Below, piece after piece: positions 6,347-13,894 of a stretch of DNA of 64,000 nt (the first letter of the stretch is position 1; each line of letters begins with the position of its first letter). The notes below the pieces were generated by a model, which was not told the DNA's origin, did no database searches, and saw only the letters and a program-made list of their open reading frames with translations. Made by a program: the position numbers and the translations under genes. Source of the DNA: Sphingomonas sp. S2-65 (lineage in GTDB: Bacteria; Pseudomonadota; Alphaproteobacteria; Sphingomonadales; Sphingomonadaceae). The stretch covers positions 1,817,001-1,881,000 of the forward strand of contig NZ_CP090953.1 in NCBI RefSeq assembly GCF_021513175.1, read 5' to 3'.

Positions 6347-7898
6347 CCGCTCGATCGCCGACCAGCTCGGCGTCTGCCGCGAGCGTGCGGCGCGCGAAGG
6401 CTGGACGGTGGTGGCCGAGTTTCAGGACGCGGCGATCAGCGGCGCCGCGGGCATCGACGAAGCGCAGCGCCCCGGCCTGAACGCCCTGCTCGCCACCGTG
6501 GAGGCGGGCGGCATCGACCAGGTGCTAACCGACACCACCAGCCGCTTGGCCCGCCACCTAGGCGACACCATTGCCATCCGCGAGCGGTTGGAGTTCGCCG
6601 GCTGCCGGCTCTTCACACTGGCCGACGGCGAGGTCGACGACATTACCGGCACCTTCAAGGGCCTGATGGATCAGCGCTTCCGCAAAGATCTGGCGCACAA
6701 CATCCGCCGGGCGCAGCGCGGCCGCGTCGCCGAGGGCCGCGCACCGGCCGGCCTCGCCTATGGATATAAGAGTGCCAATCGGATCGACGAGCGCGGCATA
6801 CCTGTTCGAGGCCTGCGCGCGATCGACGACGAAAAGGCGGAGATCGTCCGCCGTATTTTCCGCGAATACGCGGCCGGCCAGAGCCCCAGGGCCATAGCCA
6901 CGGCGCTGAACGCGGAGGGCATCCCCGGCCCGCGCGGCGGCACCTGGCGCACCTCCACGATCCTCGGCGGACGCAAGCGAACCGATGGCATGCTGAAGAA
7001 CCGGCTATATCGCGGCGAGCTGGTGGCGCAGCGCACGTCCAAGATCACCAACCCGCGCACCCGCAAGACGGTGATCCGCCCGAATCGGGAGAGCGAATGG
7101 GCGGTGCAGCAGGTGCCCGAACTGCGAATCATCGACGAGCCGGTATGGCTTGCCGTGCAGGCCGAGCTGGAAAGCCGGTCGGGCACGCCGTTCCAATTGC
7201 AGCCGCGCCCGAAGCACCTGCTCTCAGGCCTCGGCCGCTGCGGTGTGTGCGGCCGATCGTGGGTCAAGGTGAACGTGTCGCAGTGGGAGTGCTCCCGCTC
7301 GCGCGACGGCGCCTGCACCAACCGGCGGAGCATCACCTCGGCTCGATACGAACGCGAAGTGCTGGGCAGGCTGGAAACCGAACTGCTCCACCCTGACCTG
7401 GTCGACCACTATGTGAGGACTTGGCATCGCGAGAACGCGAAGCGCTCTGCGGAGAGCGCCAGCCGCCGCGCTTCGATCGAACGCCGCCACGCCGAAGCGG
7501 ACAGGAAGGTGAAACGCCTCGTTGCGTTCATCGCCGATGGTGACGGGGATTTCGCCGAGATGCGTACTGCGCTAGCGGCGGCGAGGACCGACAGAGACCG
7601 TGCCAGCGCAGAGCTAACCGAGATCGACGCCCCGCGCGTGGTCGCACTGCACACTGGTCTTGCCGACGACTATCGCCGACAGGTCGCCGCGCTGGCCGAG
7701 GCTCTTGCGGGCGATGAGGAAGCACGCCGCAACGCGATGCCGCAGCTTCGTGCTCTTGTCGATCGGATCGAGTTGCACCCAGCCGAAGGCCCGCGCGGCG
7801 TCACCGTGAAAGTGTTCGGACGGCTTCAGGAGATACTGCGGCTTGCCGGCACCCCGCTCCCTGTGGATCGAGTGGCGACTGTGAGCCAGAGGGCCTAA
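6300..7898 (+). CDS. Large serine recombinase (phage integrase type)
   Basis: 532 residues from GTG 6300 with AAGGA upstream; the conserved N-terminus begins immediately (VRTVIYARYSSQLQNNRSIA). Domains in order: resolvase catalytic domain (about 1-150) with nucleophile Ser10 in YARYSS and the Arg-containing TSRLARH region; 'Recombinase' DNA-binding domain (about 160-270, RAIATALNAEGIPGPRGG); zinc-beta-ribbon (about 325-360) with LLSGLGRCGVCG and ECSRSRDGACTNRRS; and a coiled-coil C-terminus (KRLVAFIADGDGDF..). It would catalyse attP x attB integration and, with a directionality factor, excision. Its final codons overlap the convergent cargo operon by 4 bases. Confidence 0.95.
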   Translation: MRTVIYARYSSQLQNNRSIADQLGVCRERAAREGWTVVAEFQDAAISGAAGIDEAQRPGLNALLATVEAGGIDQVLTDTTSRLARHLGDTIAIRERLEFAGCRLFTLADGEVDDITGTFKGLMDQRFRKDLAHNIRRAQRGRVAEGRAPAGLAYGYKSANRIDERGIPVRGLRAIDDEKAEIVRRIFREYAAGQSPRAIATALNAEGIPGPRGGTWRTSTILGGRKRTDGMLKNRLYRGELVAQRTSKITNPRTRKTVIRPNRESEWAVQQVPELRIIDEPVWLAVQAELESRSGTPFQLQPRPKHLLSGLGRCGVCGRSWVKVNVSQWECSRSRDGACTNRRSITSARYEREVLGRLETELLHPDLVDHYVRTWHRENAKRSAESASRRASIERRHAEADRKVKRLVAFIADGDGDFAEMRTALAAARTDRDRASAELTEIDAPRVVALHTGLADDYRRQVAALAEALAGDEEARRNAMPQLRALVDRIELHPAEGPRGVTVKVFGRLQEILRLAGTPLPVDRVATVSQRA

Positions 7899-8347
7899 CC
7901 TACCTCGACGCCGTCGATCTCGACGAACCACTCTGCAGCCCTCTTGAGGGCATTCTTCTGACCCTTGCTTGAAATACCCCAAACCTCCCCGTGATAAGGG
8001 TTAGCGGGCAAACCGTCGACTTCCGGAATAGGATTATAGCCGACCTTCAGAGAGAGCCCCCGCAGGAAGCCGGCCGAAAACTTCACGGATCCAATCCAAC
8101 GGGGAGTCGTCACCCACTCTCTGGGATCTCGTCCGTCAGCGACAACGAACGGCAACACGTCAACAGACATGCCACCGTTCGAGCCGGATCCCTGATACGC
8201 CAATGACGAGATGCGCCGCTTCCCGTCCTTGTCTCTCGAAACCTGAAGCTCGGAGATACGGCGGATTACAACGTCAGCGTCATCAATGTCTGTATGATCG
8301 TGGGGAGTAACAGCCCCGGCCGCATCACGCGGCGGAGGCGTGGGCAA
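7895..8347 (-). CDS. Third gene of cargo operon, conserved protein of unknown function
   Basis: 150 residues from TTG 8347, which has GGAG 7 bases upstream and overlaps the preceding gene by 23 bases. Conspicuous segments are HDHTDIDDADVVIRRISELQ, KRRISSLAYQGSGSNGGMSV, EWVTTPRWIGSVKFSAGFLR and NPYHGEVWGISSKGQKNALK. The ordered HDH and YHGE residues could bind metal, but no catalytic fold is recognised. I believe similar proteins occur elsewhere beside partner genes like the two upstream; a database search would be needed to confirm that. The pattern of tightly overlapping genes implies the three act together. Confidence 0.8.
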   Translation of the reverse strand: MPTPPPRDAAGAVTPHDHTDIDDADVVIRRISELQVSRDKDGKRRISSLAYQGSGSNGGMSVDVLPFVVADGRDPREWVTTPRWIGSVKFSAGFLRGLSLKVGYNPIPEVDGLPANPYHGEVWGISSKGQKNALKRAAEWFVEIDGVEVG

Positions 8348-8798
8348 GAGCAGGCTCCGTCACTTCACGAACCCACCGAGCAACATCGGTGAAGTCGTTC
8401 GTGAGTGAGACTTCGTTTCCTTCATAATCCCCAGCCGGCGCGAACCAAGCGCCGACATTGTTTGGGCTCCTCACGTGAAGCTCAAGATCACCGTTTTCGG
8501 TGTGCCACTCAATCTGCAAATCACCCGCCGTTCCAGGGATGATCTGAGGCGCCGGAGCGTCTTCTTGGCAGATGTTTTCGAGCATATTTAGGGCAAAATG
8601 AGCAGTGTCGAAGCTGACCGGACGCGCACGATAGCCGTCCCAACCTCGCGGCAATGCTGCAAGCTCGTTCAACTTCCGCGTAACTTCGCGAGCCCAGTCC
8701 CGGCGCGGCGTAGACACAACAACACGAGCCCCTCCCGAGACGAAGGAGCTAGGGAACTCTCTCACGTTCCCCCAGACGAAATTCGATCGCTCGCGCAT
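8325..8798 (-). CDS. Second gene of cargo operon, GWDGY-motif protein
   Basis: 157 residues from ATG 8798, whose first base is the last base of the upstream stop (TAATG); an alternative start at 8813 adds five residues. The protein contains ELAALPRGWDGYRARPVSFD, then a helix, then PAPQIIPGTAGDLQIEWHTE followed by GDLELHVRSPNN. The LPxGWDGYxAxP motif with an 'I.P...G.i.iEW' strand region is a recurrent unknown-function arrangement in mobile regions. No transmembrane segment is seen. Coupled translation with its neighbours suggests a fixed-stoichiometry complex; inferred. Confidence 0.82.
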   Translation of the reverse strand: MRERSNFVWGNVREFPSSFVSGGARVVVSTPRRDWAREVTRKLNELAALPRGWDGYRARPVSFDTAHFALNMLENICQEDAPAPQIIPGTAGDLQIEWHTENGDLELHVRSPNNVGAWFAPAGDYEGNEVSLTNDFTDVARWVREVTEPALAHASAA

Positions 8799-9604
8799 TA
8801 CTTCCGATCCCAAAGCTTGTGCGCTTTGTCTGTCGTTATAGCGGTAAATTCATTCACTATCACTTCTCGGCCAGCCGTCAAATGCCCAACCGCTCCGGCA
8901 ATACCTGGTTCCGACGGAGCTCCGCGATAGGTCAGGTTGAGAATGCCTACGACCTCGCCGGCGGCGTTCTGCCCAATGTTAGTTTCGACATGCAGACGGC
9001 CTGTAGGCTTCCCATCCCTACCAGGAACGATGCGCCGATAGCGGATCTGTGCAGCTTCGGGAGCTAGGTGGGCGAGGTTCACAATGCTGAGGTAGTCATC
9101 TAATCCGGAGAATTCACCAGGCTGGCCGAGCGGAAAATGATTGATGTAACCGATCTCGGCTTGTGTGATCTCGATTTTTTGCGGCCAAAGCTCCCCGAAG
9201 TATCGCTCCAGGGCTTCGGCCTCCCGCTCGAAGGCTGCAATCATGCTCTCGAAGCGCGGGTAGGGTCGATCAACGTCCTCGCGCTTACGCCAGTTGTGGA
9301 ACAGCCGGTCACTCTGAAACTGGATTAACTCGTCACCTCGCGAATTCAGAAACCAGAAGCGATCATGCTGCGCGCCCTGAATCAACTGGAACTCAGAGGT
9401 ATGAATCTGAAGAGGTCCAAAAGTCTCGAACGTCGGAGGCAAAGCCTGCTGCTCCTCGACGGCCGGGTAATCCGCACGATAGAGATTCCAAACCTCGCCA
9501 GCACGAATTTGTTGATACCCTTCAGCCTCACGGAACTGAATGCCGAGGACCGCCTCATTCAAAGGGGGCGATCCGAAGTCAGGCAAGTGCGCGGGCCGCG
9601 TCAT
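8798..9604 (-). CDS. TIGR04255-family protein, first gene of cargo operon
   Basis: 268 residues from ATG 9604 with GGAG 5 bases upstream. The N-terminal pattern LPDFGSPPLNEAVLGIQFRE is the signature of the sporadically distributed TIGR04255 family, and the RFWFLNSRGDELIQFQSDRL segment and the KIEITQAEIGYINHF core also fit. Family length is usually about 250-270 residues, so it is complete. The function of the family is unknown; members are patchily distributed and often in mobile or defence-rich loci. Base composition is visibly lower in G+C than hemW next to it, consistent with acquired cargo. Its own promoter lies at 9637-9665. Confidence 0.85.
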   Translation of the reverse strand: MTRPAHLPDFGSPPLNEAVLGIQFREAEGYQQIRAGEVWNLYRADYPAVEEQQALPPTFETFGPLQIHTSEFQLIQGAQHDRFWFLNSRGDELIQFQSDRLFHNWRKREDVDRPYPRFESMIAAFEREAEALERYFGELWPQKIEITQAEIGYINHFPLGQPGEFSGLDDYLSIVNLAHLAPEAAQIRYRRIVPGRDGKPTGRLHVETNIGQNAAGEVVGILNLTYRGAPSEPGIAGAVGHLTAGREVIVNEFTAITTDKAHKLWDRK

Positions 9605-9636
9605 CGAATCTCCGGTCGGCTATAGGTGCCCAGCCT

Positions 9637-9665
9637 ATTATAGGGCGGCTCCCGTCATGCTACAA
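9637..9665 (-). promoter_or_regulatory. Near-consensus sigma-70 promoter of the cargo operon
   Basis: On the minus strand a perfect -10 TATAAT (9642-9637) is preceded after exactly 17 bp by TTGTAG (9665-9660). Transcription would start near 9630, about 25 bases before the ATG at 9604, with GGAG in between. Such a strong, repressor-independent promoter would let the three genes be expressed from the integrated prophage. Confidence 0.7.
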
Positions 9666-9743
9666 AAATTTGCCGATGCCTACCTTGCCCCACCCAAATG
9701 GATCGACCCGCCGTCGACAACCGTGATGAATGATGATGCCTGA
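9657..9743 (+). other. Prophage-chromosome junction region with a 28-codon open frame
   Basis: Between the cargo operon and hemW (9605-9785) there is no tRNA. A short frame at 9657-9743 (FADAYLAPPKWIDPP, ending MNDDA) could be the 3' end of a gene cut by integration, but it matches nothing I recognise and its first bases overlap the -35 of the cargo promoter. In many alphaproteobacteria hemW directly follows rdgB; rdgB is absent here, in agreement with an insertion between them or nearby. Confidence 0.3.
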
Positions 9744-9785
9744 TGCAACACGATTCCCGTTACCCGCTCCACCGACCTGGAACCG

Positions 9786-10931
9786 ATGACCGCTGACCCC
9801 GCACCGCTGGCGCTCTACGTCCACTGGCCGTTCTGCGTGTCGAAATGCCCCTATTGCGACTTCAACAGCCATGTCCGCGAGACCGTCGACCAGGAACTGT
9901 GGCGCGCGGCATTGCTGGCCGATCTGGCGCATGAGGCCGCGTTGCTCCCCGGTCGACGGCTGGGATCGATCTTCTTCGGGGGCGGCACACCGTCGCTGAT
10001 GCCCCCCGAAACCGTTGCGGCGATCATCGATGCCGCAGCCGGGCATTGGCGGTTCGAGCCGGATATCGAGATCACACTGGAGGCCAATCCCTCGTCAGTG
10101 GAGGCGTCGCGCTTTGCCGATATCGGCCGGGCCGGCGTGAATCGCGTGTCGCTGGGGTTGCAGGCGCTGGACGACACTGCGCTGCGCTTCCTGGATCGCG
10201 CGCATGGCGTGGCGGAGGGACTGGCGGCGCTGGACACCGCGCAAGCCGTGTTCGAGCGCGTAAGCTTCGACCTGATCTATGCGCGGCCGACGCAGACGCT
10301 TGCCGATTGGCAGGCGGAACTGGCACGGGCGCTCAGCTTCGGGACCGAGCATCTTTCGCTGTATCAGCTCACGATCGAGCCGGGGACGCGCTTCGCCACG
10401 CTGTTCGAAAAGGGCGAGCTTGCCGCCTATGATTCCGACGAGGCCGCGGATCTGTTCGAGGCGACGCGGGCGATGACGGCGGCGGCGGGACTGCCGGCCT
10501 ATGAGATCTCCAACCACGCCCGGCCGGGGGCGGAGAGCCGGCACAACCTCACCTACTGGCGCTATGGCGATTATGCCGGCATCGGCCCGGGCGCGCACGG
10601 CCGGCGCGGCGGCGTGGCGAGCCTGCGCCGCAAAAAGCCGGAGAACTGGCTGACGGCAGTCCAGCGCAACGGCCACGGCATCGAACGCGAGGATCCGCTG
10701 GTGCCGCACGAGCGCGGCGTGGAAGCGCTGCTGATGGGCCTGCGGCTGGGCGAAGGCGTCGATCTGACCCGGATCGCCGCGCTGGCGGGCGGCGAGCTGC
10801 CGCTGGACGGGCACGCGCTTGCCGGGATGGCGCGGCAGGGGCTGGTCGTACACGACGCGGAGCGGCTGCGCGTGACCGACGCCGGGATGCCGGTGCTCGA
10901 AGCGATCTTGCGCGCGTTGGTGGTGGCTTAG
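9786..10931 (+). CDS. hemW: Heme chaperone HemW (radical SAM, formerly coproporphyrinogen oxidase-like)
   Basis: 381 residues. The radical SAM cluster motif is Cys17-x3-Cys21-x2-Cys24 in PFCVSKCPYCDFNSH, followed by FFGGGTPSLM and the SLGLQALDD segment. HemW lacks coproporphyrinogen oxidase activity in characterised bacteria and acts as a heme chaperone delivering heme to respiratory enzymes. The C-terminal HemN_C-type region is present (RGVEALLMGLRLGEGVDLTR). It is the first clearly chromosomal gene right of the prophage. Upstream SD is weak (TGGA). Confidence 0.93.
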   Translation: MTADPAPLALYVHWPFCVSKCPYCDFNSHVRETVDQELWRAALLADLAHEAALLPGRRLGSIFFGGGTPSLMPPETVAAIIDAAAGHWRFEPDIEITLEANPSSVEASRFADIGRAGVNRVSLGLQALDDTALRFLDRAHGVAEGLAALDTAQAVFERVSFDLIYARPTQTLADWQAELARALSFGTEHLSLYQLTIEPGTRFATLFEKGELAAYDSDEAADLFEATRAMTAAAGLPAYEISNHARPGAESRHNLTYWRYGDYAGIGPGAHGRRGGVASLRRKKPENWLTAVQRNGHGIEREDPLVPHERGVEALLMGLRLGEGVDLTRIAALAGGELPLDGHALAGMARQGLVVHDAERLRVTDAGMPVLEAILRALVVA

Positions 10932-10996
10932 GGTTCCTGGTTAGTTGCGGGTGTTGCTGGGATGTTCCTCAAGCTTCGTTGCTTGTGGAACATGCA

Positions 10997-11024
10997 GGGT
11001 CGAACATGCGGGCATGTTCGACCC
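10997..11024. repeat. 13-bp perfect inverted repeat after hemW
   Basis: GGGTCGAACATGC (10997-11009), then two bases, then its exact complement (11012-11024). It sits just downstream of hemW and is followed by a fragment of the CTCCACCACCGCC-type repeat family (about 11025-11060). It may act as a transcript end or be part of a degraded repeat. Confidence 0.6.
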
Positions 11025-11093
11025 TCCTCCACCACCGCCTTTGGCGGCGGTCCCCCTTCCCCGCTGACGCGGTGGCGGTGTTGATGGCCTGTT

Positions 11094-11117
11094 CCTCCCT
11101 CGCTTCAGCGAGGGAGG
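11094..11117. terminator. GC hairpin between convergent hemW and LpoA-like genes
   Basis: CCTCCCTCGCT / AGCGAGGGAGG form an 11-bp perfect stem separated by two bases (realistically a TTCA loop). It lies between two convergent genes, 12 bases from the LpoA-like stop codon. A T-run is short (GTTTC), so terminator function is probable rather than certain. Confidence 0.55.
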
Positions 11118-11128
11118 GTTTCAGAGGA

Positions 11129-12340
11129 TCAGTTGCCGGTGAAGCCGGTGGGCGCCGGCGACACGGTGGCGGTGGTGCCGCCGCGGATCTCCTGGACCTC
11201 GAGCGCGCGTTCGGCGACGCCGTCACGGCCGAAGCGGAAGGCCCCGTCCAGGCCGGAGAAGCCGTCGCGGTCGGTGAGGCGGCGTTCGGGGAACTCCGAG
11301 CCGGGACGCCAGTCGCGCGCGACGCGGATGGTCAGCAGCACCGCGTCATAGCCGAGCGTCGACAGGCGATACGGCGCGGCGCCGAAGCGGGCGCGGTACT
11401 TGCCGGCATATTGGCGGTAATAATTGTCGGGCACGCTGGCGAACCAGGCGCCGTTGAGCGCAGTGCGCGCGCCGACACTGGAATCGGTGTTCCAGAGTTC
11501 GGTGCCGAGCACGCGCGCGGTCTTGCCGCTGGCCGAGCGGCGGACGAGCGGCACCGCGGCGACCGCGCTGTCGGCGGCACCGGCGATCAGGATCGCCTGA
11601 AACGGCGAGCGGCCGATCTTGGCGACGGCGCTGGTCATCGAACCGGGGCGCGCCTCATAGGTCTCCATCGCCAACACCCTGCCGCCCGCGCTTTCCACGG
11701 TGCGCAAAAAGGCAGTGGAGGCACGATTGCCATAGGTGCCGGCCGGCATCAGCCCGGCGAAATCGGTGATGCCGCTCTTGCGGGCATAGTCGACCACGCG
11801 CTCGATCGACTGCGAGGGCGAATAGCCAAGAATATAGGTGCCGTTGCCGGCCGCGGTCGCGTCGTTCGAGAAGCTGAGCACCGGCACGCGCGCCTGGCGG
11901 GCGATCGGCGCCACCGCGCGCGCATCCTCGGCAAGCAGCGGGCCGAGAATCAGACGGTTGCCCTCGGCGATCGCCTGCTCCGCGGCGCTCGCGGCGCCGC
12001 CTGGGCCGGCGGTATCATAGGTGGTGATGCGCAGATCGTCGTTGCGCGCGTCGAGGATCGCGAGCTGCGTGGCGTTCTGGAGCGAGCGGCCGACGCCGGC
12101 ATTCGAGCCGCTGAGCGGCACGAGCAGCGCGATGCGGTGACGCTCGGTGTCCTGCGGCAGGCCCGGCTCGATCGGGCGTGGCGCCACCGGCCGCGGCCTT
12201 TCGACCGGCGGCGGTACACGCGCGGGCTCCGGCGCGTTTCGTGGTGCTACGCAAGCGGCCACCAGCATCGTCGCTGCGAGCGTGGCGGATCGTACCAAGT
12301 TCCAAACCGCACGTTGCGGTACCCCATTGCCGTCTGCCAT
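11129..12340 (-). CDS. Penicillin-binding protein activator, LpoA-like lipoprotein
   Basis: 403 residues from ATG 12340 (SD GGGGAAG). A lipoprotein signal peptide ends at LVAAC with lipidated Cys30, followed by a Pro-rich linker (PEPARVPPPVERPRPVAPRP). The remainder is a periplasmic binding protein type I fold (HRIALLVPLSGSNAGVGRSL, NRLILGPLLAEDARAVAPIA, PVLSFSND, GYDAVLLTI), corresponding to the C-terminal half of LpoA. E. coli LpoA is an outer-membrane activator of PBP1A with an additional N-terminal TPR domain; that domain is missing here. The divergent rsmI and nearby yraN reproduce the E. coli neighbourhood. Confidence 0.8.
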   Translation of the reverse strand: MADGNGVPQRAVWNLVRSATLAATMLVAACVAPRNAPEPARVPPPVERPRPVAPRPIEPGLPQDTERHRIALLVPLSGSNAGVGRSLQNATQLAILDARNDDLRITTYDTAGPGGAASAAEQAIAEGNRLILGPLLAEDARAVAPIARQARVPVLSFSNDATAAGNGTYILGYSPSQSIERVVDYARKSGITDFAGLMPAGTYGNRASTAFLRTVESAGGRVLAMETYEARPGSMTSAVAKIGRSPFQAILIAGAADSAVAAVPLVRRSASGKTARVLGTELWNTDSSVGARTALNGAWFASVPDNYYRQYAGKYRARFGAAPYRLSTLGYDAVLLTIRVARDWRPGSEFPERRLTDRDGFSGLDGAFRFGRDGVAERALEVQEIRGGTTATVSPAPTGFTGN

Positions 12341-12351
12341 GAACTTCCCCG

Positions 12352-13185
12352 ATGACTTCTGTTCTCGCGCCCGGCCTCTATATCGTGGCCACTCCGATCG
12401 GCAATCTCGGCGACCTTTCGCCGCGCGCGTCTGAAATACTGTTGAGCGCCGATATCGTTGCGGTCGAGGACTCGCGTGTGACAGCGGGACTCTTCCGGCA
12501 CCTGGGCGCCAAGGGGCGGATGATTCCGTATCACGACCACAATGCCGACGGGGTGCGGCCCGGGCTGGTGGCACGCATGGCGACCGAGGCGGTGGCTTTG
12601 GTGTCGGACGCGGGGACGCCGCTGATCTCCGATCCCGGGTTCAAGCTGGTGCGCGACGCGCGGGCTGCCGGGCATGCGGTGACGACGATTCCCGGCCCCT
12701 GCGCGGCGGTGGCGGCACTGACGCTGGCGGGGCTGCCGACCGACCGGTTCCTGTTCATCGGCTTCCTGCCGCCCAAGGCTCAGGCCAAGGCCGAGGCGAT
12801 CGCCGAAGTCGCGGCGATCCGGGCGACGCTGGTGCTGTACGAATCGGGCCCCAGGCTGGCCGCCACGCTGGGCGCACTGGCGCAGGGGCTGGGCGACCGC
12901 GAGGCGGCGGTGGCGCGCGAGATCACCAAGAAGTTCGAGGAATGCGTGACGGGCACGCTGTCGCAGCTCGCTGCCCGCTATGCCGAGGCGCCGCCCAAGG
13001 GCGAGATCGTGCTGGTGGTTGCCCCCCCGGGCGAAGCACCCCCTGCCAGCGAAGACGATGCCGACGCGGCACTGACCGAAGCGCTGACGCGGCTACCCCC
13101 CGCAAAGGCCGCGGGTGAAGTCGCGAAGAAGCTGGGGCTCGACCGCAGGGCGCTGTATACCCGCGCCCTGGCGATAAAGCCCTAG
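12352..13185 (+). CDS. rsmI: 16S rRNA (cytidine1402-2'-O)-methyltransferase
   Basis: 277 residues, the normal length. Motifs of the tetrapyrrole-methylase-like family: GLYIVATPIGNLGDLSPRAS, VEDSRVTAGLF, SDAGTPLISDPGFKLVRDA, IPGPCAAVAALTLAGLPTDR, FIGFLPPK and REITKKFEE. RsmI uses SAM to methylate the ribose of C1402 in the decoding centre of 16S rRNA. The start lies only 11 bases from the divergent LpoA-like start, so promoters must overlap the opposing coding regions. There is no clear SD. Its stop overlaps the convergent 13182-13379 gene by 4 bases. Confidence 0.95.
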   Translation: MTSVLAPGLYIVATPIGNLGDLSPRASEILLSADIVAVEDSRVTAGLFRHLGAKGRMIPYHDHNADGVRPGLVARMATEAVALVSDAGTPLISDPGFKLVRDARAAGHAVTTIPGPCAAVAALTLAGLPTDRFLFIGFLPPKAQAKAEAIAEVAAIRATLVLYESGPRLAATLGALAQGLGDREAAVAREITKKFEECVTGTLSQLAARYAEAPPKGEIVLVVAPPGEAPPASEDDADAALTEALTRLPPAKAAGEVAKKLGLDRRALYTRALAIKP

Positions 13186-13379
13186 GCCAGCTGCGCCTGG
13201 TGCGCGGTGACCGAGTCCAGCAGGAACCGCTCGTCCGAGCCGGTAAGCTCGGCCAGGCGGCGGACATACCCTTCGGCCAGCTCGCGACGGCGCTGCTTGG
13301 CACCCTCGGTCACCGCCAGGCGTGCGGCCGTCATCTCCTGAATGGCGCGACGACGATAATAACGTTCGTTGGATTCCAT
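13182..13379 (-). CDS. Small conserved hypothetical protein (65 residues)
   Basis: Starts at ATG 13379 (MESNERYYRRRAIQEMTAAR). Highly charged and helical throughout (EGAKQRRRELAEGYVRRLAE), no Cys, no membrane segment. The Arg-rich N-terminus suggests RNA, DNA or ribosome association, which is inference only. It converges with rsmI and diverges from yraN. Confidence 0.7.
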   Translation of the reverse strand: MESNERYYRRRAIQEMTAARLAVTEGAKQRRRELAEGYVRRLAELTGSDERFLLDSVTAHQAQLA

Positions 13380-13478
13380 GGCTTCGACACCCCCCGGTGG
13401 CGATAAGCGACCCGACTCATTTCGGTTCGGTCGCAACAGGTCTAATCCAGGTTATCCACAGCTGGCGAGTCCTTGCAG

Positions 13479-13853
13479 ATGAGACGAGCAAAACCTGCGG
13501 CAAGAGACCGGAAAGACGCCGAAAACCGCGGCCGCGACGGAGAAAGACGGGCTGCATGGTGGTTGTGGCTCAAAGGATGGAAGATCCTCGACCGCCGGGT
13601 GCGCACGCCGGCGGGCGAAGTCGACCTGGTGGTGCGCAAGGGTAAGCTGATCGCGTTTGTGGAAGTGAAGACGCGCGCAACCGCGGCGGACCTGGACTTC
13701 GCCATCGACGAACGGCGATTGGCGCGGGTGGCGGCAGCCGCCGAATATCTGATGCCGCGCTACGCTTTGGCCGGCGAGGACATTCGAGTCGACGTGATCC
13801 TGATTGCCCCGCGCACGCCGCCTCGTCATATCGAGAATGCCTGGATCGGGTGA
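13479..13853 (+). CDS. yraN: YraN/UPF0102 family nuclease-like protein
   Basis: 124 residues from ATG 13479 (a TTG two codons upstream is possible). The PD-(D/E)xK-like signature is present: GEVDLVVRKGKLIAFVEVKT, preceded by WLWLKGWKILDRRVRT and followed by RVDVILIAP. UPF0102 proteins are Holliday-junction-resolvase-like by fold, but their substrate is not established. Position after rsmI and before gshB is conserved synteny. Confidence 0.88.
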   Translation: MRRAKPAARDRKDAENRGRDGERRAAWWLWLKGWKILDRRVRTPAGEVDLVVRKGKLIAFVEVKTRATAADLDFAIDERRLARVAAAAEYLMPRYALAGEDIRVDVILIAPRTPPRHIENAWIG

Positions 13854-13894
13854 CTTGGTTCGTTACGTCACCCGGATGTCCTGAAGGAGGCCGA

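Larger units (their letters stand above)
1..9700. mobile_element. Right end of a prophage / phage-derived integrative element
   Basis: The block has a lambda-like control region (Cro-like gene leftward, S24 repressor rightward, shared operators), a CII-family regulator, a replication-type gene set (DnaN, GapR-like domain) and a large serine recombinase, all in tightly overlapping small genes. The right boundary is inferred to lie between 9605 and 9785, just before the housekeeping gene hemW; no att core can be identified from one end alone. The left end is outside the window, so no structural genes are seen and it is undecided whether this is a complete prophage, a remnant or a genomic island. 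Confidence 0.8.

Noticed and set aside
11129..12340. Considered as a branched-chain amino acid ABC transporter binding protein
   Set aside because: No transporter genes are nearby, it is a lipoprotein with a Pro-rich linker, and its rsmI/yraN context matches LpoA-type activators.
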